DNA from: an uncultured Dorea sp.
GTDB taxonomy: Bacteria; Bacillota; Clostridia; Lachnospirales; Lachnospiraceae
Length of the DNA stretch: 18,490 nt
Direction: 5' to 3'
Assembly (NCBI GenBank): GCA_910584265.1
Contig: CAJTZE010000058.1
Coordinates: forward strand, 1 to 18,490
Made by a program: the position numbers and the translations under genes
The notes under the pieces: model-generated
What the model saw: only the letters and a program-made list of their open reading frames with translations
Database searches by the model: none
Told to the model about the DNA's origin: nothing
Part shown: one piece after another, positions 1 to 8,920 of the stretch
Layout of the letters: every line of letters begins with the position of its first letter
How positions within the stretch are numbered: position 1 is the first letter of the stretch

Positions 1-99
1 ATATATCGGCATTTACCAACTTATGAAAAGATAATCAAAAATTTAGTAAGTTTTTATATGAAAAATTTAAGAAAATTTGAAGGTATTTGGTAAAATAAA

Positions 100-128
100 T
101 GGATTTTTATCCCAAGGCGAAGTATAAT
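100..128 (+). promoter_or_regulatory. candidate sigma-A promoter of the V-ATPase operon
   Basis: A perfect -10 box TATAAT lies at 123-128 with a weak -35 (TGGATT, 100-105) at 17-bp spacing. The surrounding 1-150 region is very AT-rich, as expected upstream of a strong operon. It sits about 50 bp before the first gene. Only the -10 box is convincing; the -35 matches three of six consensus positions. Confidence 0.5.
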
Positions 129-174
129 AAGAAAGAATGTTTAATTTCGTTTATTATGGAGAGGTGGTGAATAG

Positions 175-483
175 ATGGTAGAGGAGACTATTCGTATAAT
201 CAAAGAAGCGGAGCGTCAGGCCGATGAACTGGTAAAGGAAGCGGAAGCCAGATGCTCTGAGATCCTGGAGGGCGCGGCTGCAGAAGCCGGAGAGGTGAAA
301 GAGCAGGCTGTGAAGCAGGCAAAAGCGAAGGCAGAGGCTGAACTGGCGGCGGTAAAAGCAGAAGGTGAAGAATCTGTTAAGAAAGCATTGCAGGATGCCG
401 ATGAGCAGATAGCCTCTCTTAAGAGAGATGCCGGACAGAAGACAGAAGAAGCTATAGCGGCTGTTATAGCAGGCATTGCGTAG
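175..483 (+). CDS. ntpF: V-type ATPase peripheral stalk subunit (G/H-like, NtpF/AhaH)
   Basis: This 102-residue protein is almost entirely charged and alanine-rich helix (Ala, Glu, Lys heptads from about residue 5 to 90), the signature of the right-handed coiled-coil stalk subunit that pairs with subunit E. The EG stalk acts as a stator linking the catalytic head to membrane subunit I. Its identity rests on composition, length (about 100 residues is usual) and position as first gene of the operon, as ntpF in E. hirae and ahaH in Methanosarcina. The ATG at 175 follows a good GGAGAGGTGG ribosome site at 158-167. An opposite-strand open frame over the same bases is a by-product of the Ala/Glu codon bias. 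The gap to the next gene is 37 bp. Confidence 0.85.
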   Translation: MVEETIRIIKEAERQADELVKEAEARCSEILEGAAAEAGEVKEQAVKQAKAKAEAELAAVKAEGEESVKKALQDADEQIASLKRDAGQKTEEAIAAVIAGIA

Positions 484-520
484 TCCGTCAGACAGTAATA
501 AGTAAAGGAGGGATGCGGTT

Positions 521-2545
521 ATGGCAGTACTGCAGATGCAAAGAGTGAGTATCTGCGCGCTTAAGAAAGACCGTAAAGCCATTCTGGAAAAGCTCCAGTC
601 CATGGGGATCATGGAAATTAACCATGTGATCGATGACGACGAGGACTTCGAGAGGATGGACACAATGAATGTCAGGCAGGGGTTTGAGAAGAATGCTCAG
701 ACAGCAGATCACGCACTGGATATTCTGAATCAGTATGCTCCTGAGAAGAAATCATTGTTTGCAAGTCTGGAAGGAAAGAAGCTTGTGGGACAGGAACAGT
801 TCCAGAAAGCAGTTTCCAGAAAGAAAGAGATTATGAGGGATGCTAAAGGCTTGATGGATCTCAGTAAAGAGATCGCAGAGAATAAAGCAGGCATCCAGAA
901 GCTGGAGAATCAGATAGAGAGTTTAAGTCCGTGGATGGCACTGGAAGTTCCCATGAATTACAAGGGGACAGCTAAGACGGCCATGCTTTTAGGTACGATG
1001 GCTCCGGGAACAACGCAGGAAGCGGTGTACAGGCTGATTGCAGAGCACGCGCCAGAGAATACGGCGGTGGATGTGGAGATTATCACCTCGGATAAGGATG
1101 CGGTATATCTTGCTGTATTCTGTATGAAGAAGGAAGAGCGGGCTGTGGAGGATGCGCTCCGGACCGGAGGCTTCGCAAGACCCACGCAGACGGCAAATCA
1201 GATTCCGGCAAAAGCAAAAGCTGAGTATGAGGCAGAGAAGGAGAAGCTTCTTAACCGGATTGCGGCGATTGAGAAGGAGATTAGCGGCAAAGAGGGAATC
1301 CGGGAGGATTTGAAGTTTATATCCGACTATTTCCGTATCCGGGCGGAGAAGTATGAGATCCTTGGAACCCTGCCGCAGTCTAAGAGAACCTTTATTGTCA
1401 GCGGATACGTTGCCAAAAAGGGAGTTCCGGCGATCGAGAAGGCGATCGGGAACGGCTTTGACTGTATTATTGACGTGGAGGAATTAAAGGATGAAGAGGA
1501 ACCGCCGATTGTCCTTCAGAACAACGGCTTCTCAGCCAGTATGGAGGGAGTCCTTGAGTCCTATGCGCTGCCTCACAAGGGAGAATTTGACCCGACAACC
1601 ATTATGTCGTTTTTCTATGTATTCTTCTTTGGTATGATGCTGTCCGACGCGGCATATGGGGCAATTCTGGCAATCGCATGTTTTGTAGTGCTGAAGAAAT
1701 TCCCGCGTATGGGTACAGGCATGAAAAAGATGATGAAGATGTTTATGTACTGCGGCGTATCTACGCTGATATGGGGAATCTTGTTCGGCGGCTATTTTGG
1801 AAATGTGGTGGATATTGTATCGTCAACCTTCTTTGGAAAGACGGTTACAGTACCGGCGCTGTGGTTCGCACCGCTGGATGACCCGATGAAGCTTTTGATC
1901 TATTCCCTTGCATTTGGCCTTGTTCATTTGTTTGTGGGACTTGGAATCAAAGGATACATGCTGCTCAAGGATGGAAAGACGTTAGACTTTTTCTGTGATG
2001 TGGTTCTGTGGTATGCGCTTTTGATCGGATTGATCCTGCTGCTGATACCGACAGATATCTTTGCATCGATTATGGGATCTAAGGTTGTATTCCCGGCGGC
2101 GCTGAATACGCTGGCAAAGGTGCTTGCGATCATAGGAGCTCTGGGCCTGGTGCTGATGTCAGGGCGTGCCAATAAGAATCCGGCTCTCCGGATTGCCCTG
2201 GGAGCTTATGATTTATATAACATCACAGGATGGCTCAGTGATGTGCTGTCCTACTCCCGTCTGCTGGCGCTGGGACTTGCAACAGGAGTTATTGCTTCGG
2301 TAATCAACCAGATGGCGAGCATGGCAGGAAACGGTATCGTAGGAGCGATTATATTTATCCTTATATTTATCGTGGGACATACGCTGAACCTTGCGATTAA
2401 CCTGCTGGGAGCTTATGTACACACCAACCGTCTCCAGTTTGTGGAGTTTTTCGGTAAGTTCTACGAGGGCGGCGGCAAGGCGTTTCATCCATTTGAAGCA
2501 GATACCATGTATGTAACAGTTCAGGATGTAACGGAAAATAATTAG
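521..2545 (+). CDS. ntpI: V-type ATPase membrane subunit I (a-subunit)
   Basis: Subunit I is the static membrane subunit that provides the two half-channels for the ion and anchors the peripheral stalks. At 674 residues it has the usual length. Residues 1 to about 350 form the soluble arm with long helices; from about 360 a series of hydrophobic segments (7-8 by eye) follows, opened by the family motif FDPTTIMSFFYVFFFGMM. The essential channel arginines are visible as R580 in SYSRLLALGL and R637 in HTNRLQF, matching the two functional arginines reported near 573 and 629 in E. hirae NtpI. The ATG at 521 has a strong AAAGGAGGG site at 504-512. It is followed by an 81-bp gap, the longest in the operon, before the ring subunit. 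Confidence 0.97.
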   Translation: MAVLQMQRVSICALKKDRKAILEKLQSMGIMEINHVIDDDEDFERMDTMNVRQGFEKNAQTADHALDILNQYAPEKKSLFASLEGKKLVGQEQFQKAVSRKKEIMRDAKGLMDLSKEIAENKAGIQKLENQIESLSPWMALEVPMNYKGTAKTAMLLGTMAPGTTQEAVYRLIAEHAPENTAVDVEIITSDKDAVYLAVFCMKKEERAVEDALRTGGFARPTQTANQIPAKAKAEYEAEKEKLLNRIAAIEKEISGKEGIREDLKFISDYFRIRAEKYEILGTLPQSKRTFIVSGYVAKKGVPAIEKAIGNGFDCIIDVEELKDEEEPPIVLQNNGFSASMEGVLESYALPHKGEFDPTTIMSFFYVFFFGMMLSDAAYGAILAIACFVVLKKFPRMGTGMKKMMKMFMYCGVSTLIWGILFGGYFGNVVDIVSSTFFGKTVTVPALWFAPLDDPMKLLIYSLAFGLVHLFVGLGIKGYMLLKDGKTLDFFCDVVLWYALLIGLILLLIPTDIFASIMGSKVVFPAALNTLAKVLAIIGALGLVLMSGRANKNPALRIALGAYDLYNITGWLSDVLSYSRLLALGLATGVIASVINQMASMAGNGIVGAIIFILIFIVGHTLNLAINLLGAYVHTNRLQFVEFFGKFYEGGGKAFHPFEADTMYVTVQDVTENN

Positions 2546-2562
2546 TTTATTTGCCGGTAAGG

Positions 2563-2580
2563 CATATATTACAATATATC
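2563..2580 (+). promoter_or_regulatory. AT-rich quasi-palindrome / possible internal promoter upstream of ntpK
   Basis: ATATATT (2564-2570) and AATATAT (2573-2579) form an inverted repeat in the only long gap inside the ATPase operon. The same bases include a TACAAT that could serve as a -10 box, with a weak TTATTT 17 bp upstream. Either an RNA element or an extra promoter could raise expression of the ring subunit, which is needed in about ten copies per complex. This is a suggestion from position, not a demonstrated site. Confidence 0.25.
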
Positions 2581-2626
2581 CGAGAGGATAGTGTTAAGAA
2601 ATGATGATTAAAGGAGGAACATTATA

Positions 2627-3121
2627 ATGGAAGGTATCAGTATTTGGAGTAATTTAGGGCTTGTATATGCACTGCTTGGTGCGGCAGTAGCAGTATTTCT
2701 TGCAGGAGCAGGTTCCGCAATCGGTGTAGGTATTGCAGGCCAGGCGGCAGCGGGCGTTGTTACAGAGGATCCAAGCAAATTCGGTCAGGTACTGGTTATG
2801 CAGCTTCTGCCAGGTACACAGGGACTTTACGGACTGCTGATTGGTTTCATCACGCTGTCTAAGGTTGGCCTTATCGGCGGAGGCGCAGCAGATATTGACC
2901 CTCAGACCGGTCTTTTGATCCTTGCAGCCTGCCTGCCAATCGGTATTGTAGGTTTGATCTCCGGTAAATATCAGGGCAAGACCTCTGCTGCATCTATCGG
3001 AATTATTGCAAAGAGACCGGATCAGTTCGGTAAGGCAATGCTGTTCCCTGCAATGGTTGAGACATACGCAATCCTTGCACTTCTGATTTCTTTCCTTGCT
3101 GTAAGCGGCGTACAGATCTAA
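2627..3121 (+). CDS. ntpK: V-type ATPase ring subunit K (double-hairpin proteolipid)
   Basis: Subunit K forms the rotating membrane ring that carries the ion. The 164 residues fold into two helical hairpins (four membrane helices), the fused form found in V-ATPases. The first half has LLPGTQGLYG and the second half MVETYA with the essential carboxylate Glu145. Compared with E. hirae NtpK (Na+ ligands L61, T64, Q65, Q110, E139), this protein has L61, T64, Q65, Q116 and E145, so the complete Na+ site appears conserved, which supports Na+ rather than H+ transport. The ATG at 2627 follows AAAGGAGGAAC, one of the best ribosome sites in the operon, in line with high demand for this subunit. Confidence 0.97.
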   Translation: MEGISIWSNLGLVYALLGAAVAVFLAGAGSAIGVGIAGQAAAGVVTEDPSKFGQVLVMQLLPGTQGLYGLLIGFITLSKVGLIGGGAADIDPQTGLLILAACLPIGIVGLISGKYQGKTSAASIGIIAKRPDQFGKAMLFPAMVETYAILALLISFLAVSGVQI

Positions 3122-3164
3122 GTATAAGGGAAGCAGGAGAAATCAGGGAAAAGGAGAGCGAAGA

Positions 3165-3755
3165 ATGACTGGATTAGAGAAAATGAAAAGTCAGATTCTG
3201 GATGAAGCGAAAGCTTTGGCTGACAGCAAGATAGCAGAAGCAGACCGCAAGGCAGAAGAGATTCTGGATGAAGCGAAATCGGAAGCAGCGAAGTCCGTCA
3301 CAGGCATTTCCCAAAAATCAGAAAAGGATGCAGTGAACTATAGAGAGAGAATTGCATCTTCCATTGATCTGCAGAAGAGAACGAAGCTTCTGGCTGCAAA
3401 GCAGGAAGTGATCGCAGAGGTTCTGGATAAGTCCTACGAAAAGCTTAAGACGATGGAAGCCGGGGAATATTTTGCAATGCTCCTTAAGCTGGCAGAGAAA
3501 TACATCCTTCCTCAGGATGGAACCATTTATTTCTCGTCGGCGGATTTGGGCAGAATGCCGGAGAGCTTTAAGACGGATCTGAAGAAGCTGGCAGAAGCAA
3601 AGGGCGGAAAGCTTGAAATTTCAGGAGAAGGGCGAAACATAGAGAACGGTTTTGTCCTTGCTTATGGCGGAATCGAAGAGAACTGCACATTAAAGGCAAT
3701 ATTTGATGCAAAGAGAGATGAGTTTGCAGATAAGATTCATCATATTCTATTTTAA
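3165..3755 (+). CDS. ntpE: V-type ATPase subunit E (peripheral stalk)
   Basis: This 196-residue protein has the usual length of subunit E. The first 110 or so residues are a long charged helix (Ala/Glu/Lys/Asp heptads) that would pair with the small G/H-like subunit; the last 80 are globular and end with the family-like stretch leading to DEFADKIHHILF, which binds the top of the catalytic head. With the first gene of the operon it builds the EG stator stalks. The ATG at 3165 follows GGAGAG. The gene lies between K and C, exactly as in other ntp operons, and 23 bp separate it from ntpC. Recognised from operon order plus architecture; sequence of E subunits is weakly conserved. Confidence 0.92.
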   Translation: MTGLEKMKSQILDEAKALADSKIAEADRKAEEILDEAKSEAAKSVTGISQKSEKDAVNYRERIASSIDLQKRTKLLAAKQEVIAEVLDKSYEKLKTMEAGEYFAMLLKLAEKYILPQDGTIYFSSADLGRMPESFKTDLKKLAEAKGGKLEISGEGRNIENGFVLAYGGIEENCTLKAIFDAKRDEFADKIHHILF

Positions 3756-3778
3756 CGCGTAAGAAAGGAAAATGTAGC

Positions 3779-4747
3779 ATGAGTGAACAATATACTTACG
3801 CGGTTGCACGCATACGGGCGCTGGAAGTCTCTTTGTTTTCCAACTCCAGCATTGATCAGCTGATGGCATGCCAGACCCATGAACAGTGTCTGCAGCTTCT
3901 GGCTGAGAAGGGCTGGGGAGATACGGAGACCGGTTTGGATGCGGAAGCTATGCTGTCCAGAGAAGAGGAAAAAATCTGGGAGATCGTTAAGGAACTGCAC
4001 ATACCGATGGAGATATTCCATGTGCTGTCTTATCCCAAGCTGTTCCACAATCTGAAGGCTGCAATTAAGGAAGTGTGTACGGAGAAAATGGACCGGCATA
4101 TCTTCTACGATGACGTGAGCATTCCCGGAAAGGAGATGCTTGGCATCGTAAAGGAGAAGGAATTCGGCAGACTTCCGAAGGAGATGCAGGAGGCAGCAGG
4201 CGAGGCGTATGAGGCTCTGCTTCATACCAGAGACGGACAGCTGTGCGATGTGATCATCGACAGGGCGGCTCTGGATGCGATCAAGAAAGCAGGAAGAGAA
4301 GCAAAGGATGCAATCATTCAGGATTACGCTGAATCTACAGTAGCTGTGGCGGATATCAAGATTGCAGTGCGTTCGGCGAAGACCGCGAAGTCTTTAGATT
4401 TTATGAATCGGGCAATGGCAGAATGTGACAGCCTGAATGTGAGCCAGCTTGCAAAGGCGGCTCTCGGAGGCATGGATGCAGTCCGGGAATACCTTCAGGG
4501 TACGGCATATACAGAAGGGGCGGATGCGCTGGCGCAGTCCCCGTCTGCATTTGAGCGCTGGTGTGACAATCGAATCATTCAGACCATCAGTCCACAGAAG
4601 TATAAAGCGTTTGGCATAGGGCCGGTCGTGGCTTATGTAATTGCCAGACAAAATGAAATAAAAACGGTGCGGATCATACTGTCAGGAAAGCAGAACGGCC
4701 TGTCAGACGATTCGATCCGGGAAAGGGTAAGGGAAATGTATGTATAA
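3779..4747 (+). CDS. ntpC: V-type ATPase subunit C (d-type, central axle-to-ring socket)
   Basis: Subunit C (NtpC, homologous to eukaryotic subunit d) is a funnel-shaped soluble protein that couples the central axle D-G to the membrane ring. The 322 residues are helical with no membrane segment, near the family's usual 330. The N-terminus (YAVARIRALEVSLFS) and C-terminus (YVIARQNEIKTVRIIL, about 290-305) fit the family, where three similar helical repeats surround a central pore. The start at 3779 follows AAGAAAGGAAAA. The last 8 bases overlap the start of the next gene, so the two are probably translationally coupled. Confidence 0.94.
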   Translation: MSEQYTYAVARIRALEVSLFSNSSIDQLMACQTHEQCLQLLAEKGWGDTETGLDAEAMLSREEEKIWEIVKELHIPMEIFHVLSYPKLFHNLKAAIKEVCTEKMDRHIFYDDVSIPGKEMLGIVKEKEFGRLPKEMQEAAGEAYEALLHTRDGQLCDVIIDRAALDAIKKAGREAKDAIIQDYAESTVAVADIKIAVRSAKTAKSLDFMNRAMAECDSLNVSQLAKAALGGMDAVREYLQGTAYTEGADALAQSPSAFERWCDNRIIQTISPQKYKAFGIGPVVAYVIARQNEIKTVRIILSGKQNGLSDDSIRERVREMYV

Positions 4748-5057
4748 GGTTGCAGTGATGGGCGATTACGACAGTATTTATGGTTTTGCCACTCTGGGGC
4801 TGGATACATTTCCGGCAAACGACCCTTCAGAGGCGGCCAAAATTCTGCACCGGCTTGCAGAGAGCCAGTATGGGATCATCTATATTACAGAGGCTCTGGC
4901 GGCACAGTTAAAACATGAGATTTCAAGATATCAGGAGCAGATCAGTCCAGCCATTATCCAGATTCCGGGCGTTTCAGGCAATACCGGCGCGGGAGTAGCG
5001 GGAGTGAAGAAGTCTGTGGAAACAGCAGTAGGTTCTGATATATTGTTTGGTGAATAG
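4740..5057 (+). CDS. ntpG: V-type ATPase subunit F (NtpG, regulatory axle subunit)
   Basis: This 105-residue protein matches subunit F (called NtpG in Enterococcus), a small Rossmann-like protein that binds the axle subunit D and stimulates ATP hydrolysis. The N-terminus KVAVMGDYDSIYGFATLG is the typical first strand and turn, and IIQIPGVSG near residue 75 is the second conserved patch. Its ATG (4740) overlaps the end of ntpC (stop 4745-4747) by 8 bp in another frame. The ribosome site GGGTAAGGGA lies inside ntpC. Seventeen bp separate it from ntpA. Confidence 0.94.
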   Translation: MYKVAVMGDYDSIYGFATLGLDTFPANDPSEAAKILHRLAESQYGIIYITEALAAQLKHEISRYQEQISPAIIQIPGVSGNTGAGVAGVKKSVETAVGSDILFGE

Positions 5058-5074
5058 TGGGGTGATTAATCAAA

Positions 5075-6844
5075 ATGAGTAGTATTGGTACAATAAAAAA
5101 AGTAGCAGGACCTTTGGTTATCGCGTCTGGTATGCGGGATGCCAATATGTCCGACGTTGTACGTGTCAGCAAACGGCGTTTGATTGGCGAGATCATTGAG
5201 ATGCACGGTGACGAGGCATCGATTCAGGTTTATGAGGAGACATCCGGACTTGGGCCAGGGGAGCCGGTAGAATCTACAGGCGCACCGATGTCAGTTGAAC
5301 TCGGACCCGGCCTGATTACCAGCATTTATGATGGAATCCAGCGTCCGCTTGATGACATTATGAAGGTTTCAGGCAACAATCTGCAGCGTGGTGTTGAGGT
5401 TGCATCTTTGAAGAGAGATAAGAAATGGGAGTTTGTTCCTGTTGCTAAAGCCGGCGATACCGTAGAGGCCGGCGACATACTGGGTACCGTACAGGAGACT
5501 GCGGTTGTACAGCAGAAGATCATGGTTCCTTACGGTGTAAAGGGTACCGTAAAGGAAGTAAAATCCGGTGAATTTACCGTAGAAGAGGTGGTAGCGGTTA
5601 TTACAACCGACGAGGGCGACAAAGAGCTTACCATGATGCAGAAGTGGCCGGTTCGTAAGGGACGTCCATATGTAAAGAAACTGCCGTTGGATGCACCGCT
5701 TGTTACAGGACAGCGTGTTGTTGATACCTTCTTCCCGATCGCAAAGGGCGGTGTTGCCGCCGTTCCGGGACCATTCGGAAGCGGTAAGACAGTTATTCAG
5801 CATCAGCTTGCAAAATGGGCTGAGGCAGATATTGTAGTATATATCGGATGCGGCGAGCGTGGTAACGAGATGACAGACGTTCTGAACGAGTTCCCGGAGC
5901 TGAAGGATCCGAAGACAGGCCGTTCTTTGATGGAGAGAACCGTTCTGATCGCGAACACGTCAGACATGCCGTTTGCAGCCCGTGAGGCATCTATTTATAC
6001 AGGTATTACGATCGCAGAGTATTTCCGTGATATGGGCTATTCCGTAGCACTTATGGCAGACTCCACGTCCCGCTGGGCAGAGGCGCTCCGTGAGATGTCA
6101 GGACGTCTGGAGGAGATGCCGGGCGAGGAAGGTTACCCTGCATATCTGGGTTCCCGCCTTGCAGAGTTCTACGAGAGAGCAGGACGTGTACAGTCGCTTG
6201 GACAGGATAAGAGAGAAGGGGCGCTTTCTGTAATCGGCGCCGTATCGCCTCCGGGCGGTGATACCTCTGAGCCGGTATCACAGGCAACCCTTCGTATTGT
6301 AAAGGTATTCTGGGGACTGGATGCATCACTTGCATACAAGAGACACTTCCCGGCGATCAACTGGCTGACCAGCTATTCTCTGTATCTGGATAACATGCAG
6401 AATTGGTTCAATGAGACCGTTGCAGAGGACTGGATGGAAGACCGCCAGAAGATGATGAGCCTGCTGACAGAAGAGGCGGCTTTGGAAGAGATCGTGCAGA
6501 TGGTAGGTATGGATGCACTGTCACCGATCGACCGTCTGAAGATGGAGGCTGCGAGATCAATCCGTGAGGACTTCCTGCATCAGAACTCCTTCCATGAAGT
6601 AGATACCTACACACCGCTGCGCAAGCAGTATCTGATGATGAAGCTGGTGGTTGCGTTCTATGAGCTGGCTTCCGAGGCACTGGGTAAGGGCGCTTCTATG
6701 AAGGTGCTTCTTGGAATGGATGTAAGAGAGCGGATCGGCCGTTACAAATATACAAAGGCCGAGGATATTGAGACAGAATACGAGAAGATTATGAACGAGC
6801 TTCATGAAGAGATTTCAGGAGCATTCGGGAAGGAGGACTTCTAA
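5075..6844 (+). CDS. ntpA: V-type ATPase catalytic subunit A
   Basis: Subunit A holds the ATP catalytic sites; three copies alternate with three B subunits in the head. The protein is 589 residues, the normal length. Visible features are the N-terminal beta barrel (1 to about 75), the A-specific bulge insertion (about 110-190), the Walker A loop GPFGSGKT at 232-239, the catalytic glutamate in GERGNEM (E261), and the conserved MADSTSRWAEALRE segment. The start at 5075 follows GGGGTGAT with 10-base spacing. The next gene begins 3 bp after the stop, and that gene's GGAGG ribosome site lies inside the last codons of this one, implying coupled translation. Confidence 0.98.
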   Translation: MSSIGTIKKVAGPLVIASGMRDANMSDVVRVSKRRLIGEIIEMHGDEASIQVYEETSGLGPGEPVESTGAPMSVELGPGLITSIYDGIQRPLDDIMKVSGNNLQRGVEVASLKRDKKWEFVPVAKAGDTVEAGDILGTVQETAVVQQKIMVPYGVKGTVKEVKSGEFTVEEVVAVITTDEGDKELTMMQKWPVRKGRPYVKKLPLDAPLVTGQRVVDTFFPIAKGGVAAVPGPFGSGKTVIQHQLAKWAEADIVVYIGCGERGNEMTDVLNEFPELKDPKTGRSLMERTVLIANTSDMPFAAREASIYTGITIAEYFRDMGYSVALMADSTSRWAEALREMSGRLEEMPGEEGYPAYLGSRLAEFYERAGRVQSLGQDKREGALSVIGAVSPPGGDTSEPVSQATLRIVKVFWGLDASLAYKRHFPAINWLTSYSLYLDNMQNWFNETVAEDWMEDRQKMMSLLTEEAALEEIVQMVGMDALSPIDRLKMEAARSIREDFLHQNSFHEVDTYTPLRKQYLMMKLVVAFYELASEALGKGASMKVLLGMDVRERIGRYKYTKAEDIETEYEKIMNELHEEISGAFGKEDF

Positions 6845-6847
6845 ATT

Positions 6848-8221
6848 ATGCCAAAGGAATATAGAACCATACAGGAAGTTGCCGGACCGCTGATGATGGT
6901 AAAAGGTGTAGAGGGCGTTGCGTTCGACGAGCTTGGCGAGATCGAGCTTGCGAGTGGCGAGACACGCCGGTGTAAGGTACTGGAGGTAGATGGAGATACC
7001 GTTGTTGTACAGCTCTATGAGAATGCTGCCGGTATCAATTTGAGCAACAGTAAAGTACGTTTCCTTGGACGGAGCATGGAGCTTGGCGTATCCGGCGATA
7101 TGCTCGGACGTGTATTTGACGGACTGGGACGTCCGATCGATGACGGCCCGGAGATCCTGCCGGATGAGAGAAGAGATATCAACGGCCTGCCTATGAATCC
7201 CGCGGCCCGTGTGTATCCTGAGGAGTTTATCCAGACAGGCGTATCCGCTATTGACGGACTGAATACGCTGGTCCGCGGGCAGAAGCTGCCGATCTTCTCC
7301 TGCTCAGGCCTTCCGCATTCACAGCTTGCGGCACAGATTGCGAGACAGGCAAAGGTACGCGGAACCGATGAGAAATTCGCCGTTGTATTTGCGGCAATGG
7401 GTATTACTTTCGAGGAGTCCAATTACTTTATTGAATCTTTCAAGGAAACCGGAGCGATCGACAGAACCGTACTGTTTATCAATCTGGCAAATGACCCGGC
7501 GGTTGAGCGTATTTCTACGCCTCGTATGGCGCTTACTGCAGCAGAGTATCTGGCATTTGAGAAAGAGATGCACGTATTGGTTATCCTGACAGATATTACT
7601 AACTACGCAGATGCACTCCGTGAGATTTCTGCAGCGAAAAAGGAAGTTCCGGGACGCCGCGGCTATCCGGGATATATGTATACAGACCTTGCAACCATGT
7701 ATGAGAGAGCCGGCCGTCAGAGAGGAAAGGACGGAAGTATCACAATGATCCCGATCCTGACCATGCCTGAGGACGACAAGACTCACCCGATTCCTGACCT
7801 TACCGGATATATCACCGAGGGACAGGTAATCTTAAGCCGTGAGCTGTACCGTAAGGGCCTGCAGCCGCCGATCGACGTACTGCCGTCTCTGTCACGTCTG
7901 AAGGATAAAGGTATCGGCGAGGGCAAGACGAGAGCAGACCATGCGAACACCATGAACCAGCTGTTTGCCGCATATTCCCGCGGTAAGGATGCGAAGGAAT
8001 TGATGACCATCTTAGGCGAGGCGGCTCTTACTGAGATTGATCTGAAGTATGCAGAATTTGCCGATGCATTCGAGAAAGAGTATGTATCTCAGGGCTATAA
8101 CAATGACAGGGGTATTGAAGAAACTCTGGAGATCGGCTGGAAATTACTGTCCATGCTGCCAAGAGCAGAGCTGAAACGTATTGATGATAAATATCTTGAT
8201 ATGTACTACGGCAAGCAGTAA
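6848..8221 (+). CDS. ntpB: V-type ATPase non-catalytic subunit B
   Basis: Subunit B pairs with A in the head and supplies the arginine finger to the catalytic site. The 457 residues match the family length. In place of a Walker A loop it has CSGLPHSQLAAQ (152-163), the diagnostic non-catalytic version. The arginine finger is R350 in LPSLSRLKDKG, identical in number to R350 of E. hirae NtpB. Other family segments are ITNYADALREIS and RRGYPGYMYTDLATMYERAGR-type sequence near 270-290. The GGAGG site at 6832-6836 lies within the end of ntpA. The spacing to ntpD is 13 bp. Confidence 0.98.
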   Translation: MPKEYRTIQEVAGPLMMVKGVEGVAFDELGEIELASGETRRCKVLEVDGDTVVVQLYENAAGINLSNSKVRFLGRSMELGVSGDMLGRVFDGLGRPIDDGPEILPDERRDINGLPMNPAARVYPEEFIQTGVSAIDGLNTLVRGQKLPIFSCSGLPHSQLAAQIARQAKVRGTDEKFAVVFAAMGITFEESNYFIESFKETGAIDRTVLFINLANDPAVERISTPRMALTAAEYLAFEKEMHVLVILTDITNYADALREISAAKKEVPGRRGYPGYMYTDLATMYERAGRQRGKDGSITMIPILTMPEDDKTHPIPDLTGYITEGQVILSRELYRKGLQPPIDVLPSLSRLKDKGIGEGKTRADHANTMNQLFAAYSRGKDAKELMTILGEAALTEIDLKYAEFADAFEKEYVSQGYNNDRGIEETLEIGWKLLSMLPRAELKRIDDKYLDMYYGKQ

Positions 8222-8234
8222 GGAGGTTGGATAA

Positions 8235-8897
8235 ATGGCATCAAAGCAGATTACTCCTACCCGTATGGAGCTGACCAAGACGAAGAAGAAGCTGGTTACA
8301 GCCAGACGAGGACACAAGCTCCTCAAGGATAAGCGTGACGAGCTGATGCGTCAGTTTCTGGAGCTGGTGAAGGAGAATATGGAACTGCGCAAGAAAGTAG
8401 AAGCCGGAATCCTCTCTGCAAATAAGAACTTTGTCATTGCCAAGGCCGGAATGGATGAAGCAACATTAAATACAGCGCTGATGGCGCCGAAACAGGAGGT
8501 TAATCTCGAGGTTGGCCGGAAGAATGTTATGAGTGTTGAAATTCCTGTATTTGATGCATCTACGAGAACGGCGGATGCAAATGATATCTATTCTTATGGT
8601 TTTGCATTTACATCCAGCGATCTGGACGGTGCAGTGAAATCGCTGGCAGATATTCTGCCGGATATGCTGAAGCTTGCTGAGGTCGAGAAGGCATGCCAGC
8701 TTATGGCGGCTGAGATAGAGAAGACTAGACGGCGTGTAAATGCGCTGGAGCATGTGACGATTCCAGATGCACAGGAGACGATCAAGTATATCACTATGAA
8801 GCTGGATGAGAATGAAAGAAGCTCGCAGATCCGTCTGATGAAGGTGAAGGATATGATGCTGGAGGAGGCACACCACTACAGCGAGAGGGAAGCGTAG
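8235..8897 (+). CDS. ntpD: V-type ATPase subunit D (central rotor axle)
   Basis: Subunit D is the central axle that turns inside the A3B3 head. The 220 residues carry the recognisable N-terminal helix (PTRMELTKTKKKLVTARRGH, KLLKDKRDELM) and a C-terminal helix ending in the family stretch RRVNALEHVTIP (about 156-167) and further charged helix; both would pair as a coiled coil. The start at 8235 follows AAGGAGGTTG, and the gene ends with TAG directly followed by TAA. It is the last ATPase gene here; E. hirae has two further genes (H, J) that are absent, and a terminator follows within 25 bp. Confidence 0.97.
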   Translation: MASKQITPTRMELTKTKKKLVTARRGHKLLKDKRDELMRQFLELVKENMELRKKVEAGILSANKNFVIAKAGMDEATLNTALMAPKQEVNLEVGRKNVMSVEIPVFDASTRTADANDIYSYGFAFTSSDLDGAVKSLADILPDMLKLAEVEKACQLMAAEIEKTRRRVNALEHVTIPDAQETIKYITMKLDENERSSQIRLMKVKDMMLEEAHHYSEREA

Positions 8898-8920
8898 TAA
8901 GGCTTCTAAACAATAAAATT

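Noticed and set aside
216..476. Long opposite-strand open frame over the first ATPase gene
   Set aside because: It mirrors the Ala/Glu/Lys-rich coding frame of the stalk subunit, has no ribosome site and no known family.
7015..7786. Opposite-strand and alternate open frames over ntpB
   Set aside because: Composition is that of shadow frames of a highly expressed gene; the + strand product is unmistakable V-ATPase B.
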